Shown here: one piece after another, positions 42,076-45,060 of the stretch
How positions within the stretch are numbered: position 1 is the stretch's first letter
Layout: every line of letters starts with the position of its first letter
Assembly: GCA_045631465.1 (NCBI GenBank)
Contig: JAZQUV010000029.1
Span: 1 to 45,060, forward strand
From: Aphodosoma sp045631465
Lineage (GTDB): Bacteria; Bacteroidota; Bacteroidia; Bacteroidales; Paludibacteraceae
DNA: 45,060 nucleotides
Reading direction: 5' to 3'
The notes under the pieces: generated by a model
What the model was told of the DNA's origin: nothing
Database searches by the model: none
What the model saw: the letters and a program-made list of their open reading frames with translations, nothing else
Program-made: the position numbers and the translations under genes

Positions 42076-42792
42076 ATGGATGGTAGATACGAAATGGAAT
42101 GCGTGGTTGCAACTAGCGATTTAGGTCGTAAAGGTTGCTTGAAACTACGTTCGCTTATAGATTATTTGCAAGATTGTAGTATTTTTCAGTTGGACACAGA
42201 GCCCGAATTAGATGCATATTTCAAGCAAGTGAATGGAGGTATGTTTCTATCTCAACGCGACATACACATTGTGCGCATGCCACACTATGGCGAGCGAGTG
42301 AAGGTGAAGACTTGGGTGTATGAGGCAAATCCATCGTATGGCTATCGTAATAATAATGTGTATGACGAAGAGGGCAATGTGTGTGTCGAGTCGAGTGCAT
42401 TAGGTGTGTTTGTTAAGTACGATACGGGCGAATTGTTGCGTATGCCACGCGAGGTGTTGGATACGATGAAGGTGCACGAGCGACATGCTATGGAATATCG
42501 TCCTCGCAAAATCCGTTTACCCAAAGATGCCGAGCCAGAGTTGGTCGATGAATATCGTGTGCGTGAGTATCATATCGATGGCAACAAGCATATGAACAAT
42601 GCTTGGTATGTGGCTATAGGCGAGGAGTATTTGCCACGTGATTGGGAGTTTTCGCGAGTTAGGATAGAGTATCTTTTGCAGGCTAGGGTAGATGAAGTGA
42701 TGCGCATTGAGCGTTATGCCGTAGAGGGTGGATATATCATAGTGATGCGACGCGAGGATGGAAAAATTTATTCAATTATAGAGTTTATTTGA
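42076..42792 (+). CDS. Acyl-ACP thioesterase
   Basis: 238 residues; two hotdog domains of the FatA/FatB-like family that release fatty acids from acyl carrier protein. The first half has the DYLQDCSIFQ helix and GMFLSQRDIHIVRMPHYGERVKVKTWV; the second has the conserved HIDGNKHMNNAWYV, with the Asn/His pair used in catalysis. Length matches the short bacterial form. Confidence 0.9.
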   Translation: MDGRYEMECVVATSDLGRKGCLKLRSLIDYLQDCSIFQLDTEPELDAYFKQVNGGMFLSQRDIHIVRMPHYGERVKVKTWVYEANPSYGYRNNNVYDEEGNVCVESSALGVFVKYDTGELLRMPREVLDTMKVHERHAMEYRPRKIRLPKDAEPELVDEYRVREYHIDGNKHMNNAWYVAIGEEYLPRDWEFSRVRIEYLLQARVDEVMRIERYAVEGGYIIVMRREDGKIYSIIEFI

Positions 42793-42803
42793 GATTTTTA
42801 TTG

Positions 42804-42873
42804 TATATTTGCATTTCTAAAAAAGACAGAATAACATGATACCATAAATTTTTGTTATTCTGTTATTTTGTCT
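42804..42873 (+). promoter_or_regulatory. dnaB -7 box and leader hairpin
   Basis: TATATTTG (42804-42811) is a -7 box with no good -33 match. It is followed by the type B hairpin AGACAGAATAACATGATACC ... GTTATTTTGTCT (42824-42873), which would be in the dnaB leader, 17 bases before the start codon. Confidence 0.55.
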
Positions 42874-42890
42874 AAAAAATAAGAAAAATA

Positions 42891-44480
42891 ATGGCAAAAA
42901 AGAAACAAGATAAAACCGACGTGCGTCAGATAGATTTTGGACGTGTACCACCCCAAGCGGTCGACATGGAAGCGAGTGTGTTGGGGGCATTGATGTTGGA
43001 GAAAGACGCGTTCAGCATAGTGTCGGAAATATTGAAACCCGAATGTTTCTATAAAGAAACACACGAAAAAATATATCGTGCGATTGTCAACTTGTCGACC
43101 AACGACGAGCCAGTTGACATGCTCACCGTGATAGAGCAGATGCAGAAAGAAGGTACGCTCGAGGATGTAGGAGGTCCAGCATTTATCAGTAGTTTGACCA
43201 CCAATCTGGCATCATCGGCGCACTTGCATTATCATGCCAAAATCATAGCACAAAAGTATCTATCGCGTGAGTTGATACGTGTGGCTACCGATATTCAGAT
43301 GAAAGCCTTTGAAGAGAAGATTGATGTCGACGATTTGTTGCAAGAGGCCGAAGGTTCGATATTCGAGGTGTCGCAACACAACATGAAGCGCGACGTAGTG
43401 GCAGTGGGCAATGTGTTGCGTGAGGCAATGGATAGGATTGAAAAAGCTGCTAAAATGACAGGAGGTATGAGTGGTTTGCCTTCAGGATTTCATAAATTGG
43501 ACAATTACACATCTGGTTGGCAAAAGAGTACCTTGGTGGTCATAGCGGCACGTCCTGCGATGGGTAAGACAGCATTCGTGTTGTCAATGGCAAAGAATAT
43601 AGCAGTTGACCAAGGCAAACCATGTGCGATGTTCTCGCTCGAGATGAGTAATGTCGAGTTGGTCAATCGTTTGATATCCAATGTGGCGCAAGTCGACTCG
43701 AAGAAGATAAAGAATGGACAATTAGAACAACACGAATGGCAAAGTCTAGACCGAGCAATTGCCAAACTTCACAAAGCACCTTTGTTTGTCGACGACACTC
43801 CGTCGTTGTCAATCTTGGAGTTGAGAACTAAGGCGCGTCGTTTGAAGAAAGACCATGACATACAATTGATTATCATCGACTACTTGCAACTTATGAATGC
43901 TCAAGGTATGAGTTTCTTCTCGCGCGAGCAAGAGGTGAGTTTGATATCTCGTTCGCTCAAAGGGTTGGCTAAGGAGTTGGATATTCCAATCATTGCGTTG
44001 TCGCAGTTGAATCGTGGTGTGGAGAATCGTGGTGCTTCCAACGCTATAGAGGGCAAAAAACCTCAACTCAGCGACTTGCGTGAGTCGGGTGCGATTGAGC
44101 AAGATGCCGATATGGTGTGCTTCATTCACCGTCCTGAGTATTACAAGATTACCGAAGACCCATCTACAGGCAAAGATTTGCGTAATTTGGCTCAAGTTAT
44201 TATTGCTAAGCACCGTAGTGGTGGTACTGGCGAAGTTGACTTGAAATTCCGTGGACAATATACACAATTCTTGAACGAAGAAGATGACACTGATAATGGA
44301 GGATATGTATCATCACGAGCCAACAACATTGTCGTAGATAGTGCGCCAATCACAGGTGGTTTTGGCAATAATTTTGGTGCCACTATGCCACCACCTCCAG
44401 TGCTAGACGATCCGTTATATAATATGACCGATTATAGCATCCCTCCATTAGGAAGTGATGATGGTGGGGTACCATATTAG
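42891..44480 (+). CDS. dnaB: Replicative DNA helicase
   Basis: 529 residues. The hexameric helicase of the replication fork. N-terminal primase-interaction domain (about 20-130: PPQAVDMEASVLGALML), then the RecA-like motor with AARPAMGKTAFVLSMA (K226), IIIDYLQLM Walker B and SDLRESGAIEQDADMV. The C-terminal tail is Pro/Gly-rich and variable. No intein is seen. Confidence 0.97.
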   Translation: MAKKKQDKTDVRQIDFGRVPPQAVDMEASVLGALMLEKDAFSIVSEILKPECFYKETHEKIYRAIVNLSTNDEPVDMLTVIEQMQKEGTLEDVGGPAFISSLTTNLASSAHLHYHAKIIAQKYLSRELIRVATDIQMKAFEEKIDVDDLLQEAEGSIFEVSQHNMKRDVVAVGNVLREAMDRIEKAAKMTGGMSGLPSGFHKLDNYTSGWQKSTLVVIAARPAMGKTAFVLSMAKNIAVDQGKPCAMFSLEMSNVELVNRLISNVAQVDSKKIKNGQLEQHEWQSLDRAIAKLHKAPLFVDDTPSLSILELRTKARRLKKDHDIQLIIIDYLQLMNAQGMSFFSREQEVSLISRSLKGLAKELDIPIIALSQLNRGVENRGASNAIEGKKPQLSDLRESGAIEQDADMVCFIHRPEYYKITEDPSTGKDLRNLAQVIIAKHRSGGTGEVDLKFRGQYTQFLNEEDDTDNGGYVSSRANNIVVDSAPITGGFGNNFGATMPPPPVLDDPLYNMTDYSIPPLGSDDGGVPY

Positions 44481-44909
44481 AATTAATAATTTCAACCCCT
44501 CCGCCTTACAGGCACTTTGACTTCGTCTTCCTCCTCCTTGCAAGGCATAATGCAAATAAATTTGCCTTCTGCTCTTGCTGCGAGCGTCGGTTCCCCTATA
44601 AACAGGGGAGGAATTATAGAATGTACGGTACTTCAAAATTCTCCCCTTGTTTATAGGGGGAGTACGCGAAGCGGGAGGGGGTTAACCCAAATAATTAATA
44701 ATTAATAATTTCAACCCCTCAGTCCTACGGACAGCTCCCCTATAAACAGGGGAGCAGTTATAGAGTGCACTGTACCCTAAAAATTGTCCCCCTGTTTATA
44801 GGGGGAGTGCCCAACGGGCGAGGGGGTTCAAATCATAGAATTGAATCATAGGATTAAATGAGAAAGGTAAATTAGATGGTGTCGAAACAACTAATTAGAA
44901 CTAAATCGT
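44481..44909. repeat. Two G/C-tract palindromic repeats before a DUF559 gene
   Basis: Copy 1 (44493-44688) and copy 2 (44711-44829) share outer inverted ends AACCCCTC / GAGGGGGTT, an inner hairpin CTCCCCTATAAACAGGGGAG (copy 1 TTCCCCT...), a middle TTATAGA-TG-AC-GTAC, and a second hairpin CCCCTGTTTATAGGGGGA that is close to the reverse complement of the first. Copy 1 carries about 70 extra bases near its left end. They are separated by AATTAATAATTAATAATT. No gene is seen here. Confidence 0.8.
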
Positions 44910-45060
44910 ATGCCTAATCAACAACAGCATAATGATGCCAATTTTAGCATCAATCGCACAGAACAAAAAGCATTACGACGCGAACTTCGCACTAACGCAA
45001 CAAGTGCCGAAGCAACTCTGTGGCTTATGCTAAAAGGTAGGCAAGTCGAAGGCATAAAGT
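44910..45060 (+). CDS. Start of a DUF559-type (Vsr-like) protein, cut by the window end
   Basis: 50 codons from ATG 44910. TEQKALRRELRTNATSAEATLWLMLKGRQVEGIK is the N-terminal helix pair of DUF559 proteins (pattern: ARkLR-n-T-aE-lLW--Lr-rql-g-kF), whose later part, outside the window, carries the Vsr-like PD-(D/E)xK fold. No promoter box is obvious. The gene lies 80 bases after the palindromic repeats. Confidence 0.75.
   Translation, partial: MPNQQQHNDANFSINRTEQKALRRELRTNATSAEATLWLMLKGRQVEGIK

Overview
The window looks like a chromosome segment from a low-GC member of the Bacteroidota, probably Bacteroidales. The evidence is the housekeeping set (six-domain ribosomal protein S1, thrS, a four-subunit 2-oxoacid:ferredoxin oxidoreductase, flavodiiron protein, an alanine racemase that keeps part of the MurF-Alr fusion typical of this phylum), several good copies of the Bacteroides promoter box TAnnTTTG upstream of genes, and a general lack of Shine-Dalgarno sequences. 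I cannot name a genus from the sequence alone.

Layout. 1-10.2 kb: housekeeping genes and one small graveyard: TonB-like protein, rpsA and a small unknown protein on the minus strand; gene remnants at 3.5-3.9 kb; then on the plus strand an N-formylglutamate amidohydrolase-family protein, thrS and the oxidoreductase operon, which ends in a clear terminator at 10.25 kb. 10.36-35.8 kb: one 25-kb, eight-gene, same-strand operon with no integrase, tRNA or regulator, which I read as a phage-defence system. 35.9-44.5 kb: housekeeping again (fabD, flavodiiron protein, nagB, alr, YigZ-family protein, HD protein, acyl-ACP thioesterase, dnaB). The last 0.6 kb holds two G/C-tract palindromic repeats and the start of a DUF559-type nuclease-like gene.

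The defence operon encodes, in order: a DrmD-like SNF2 helicase; a 1648-residue DrmMI-like adenine methyltransferase; an OLD-type ATPase-TOPRIM nuclease; a DUF1016 (YhcG) PD-(D/E)xK nuclease; a 1433-residue sacsin-like GHKL ATPase; a UPF1/Dna2-type SF1 helicase; a 2045-residue YprA/DruE-like helicase with a DUF1998 zinc domain; and a UvrD-type helicase with a RelE-like N-terminus. A DrmD plus methyltransferase pair is DISARM-like, while a giant one-chain YprA helicase is Druantia-like. From memory this combination matches the DISARM/Druantia bridging group called ARMADA, but the gene set here carries extra modules (OLD, YhcG, GHKL-SF1, RelE-UvrD). I expect the methyltransferase marks self DNA and the helicases and nucleases act on unmarked invading DNA; that is inference.

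The strongest new observations are: (1) the SF1 helicase and the YprA helicase end in the same 86-residue domain (about 46 identities, no gaps), suggesting a shared docking or sensing module; (2) the methyltransferase gene is mosaic, with an AT-rich insert covering the expected target-recognition part; (3) the DUF1016 gene carries a palindromic DNA element twice in different reading frames; (4) housekeeping genes outside the island have families of simple-sequence hairpins just upstream of their start codons, and the island genes have none; (5) alr keeps a decayed MurF domain.
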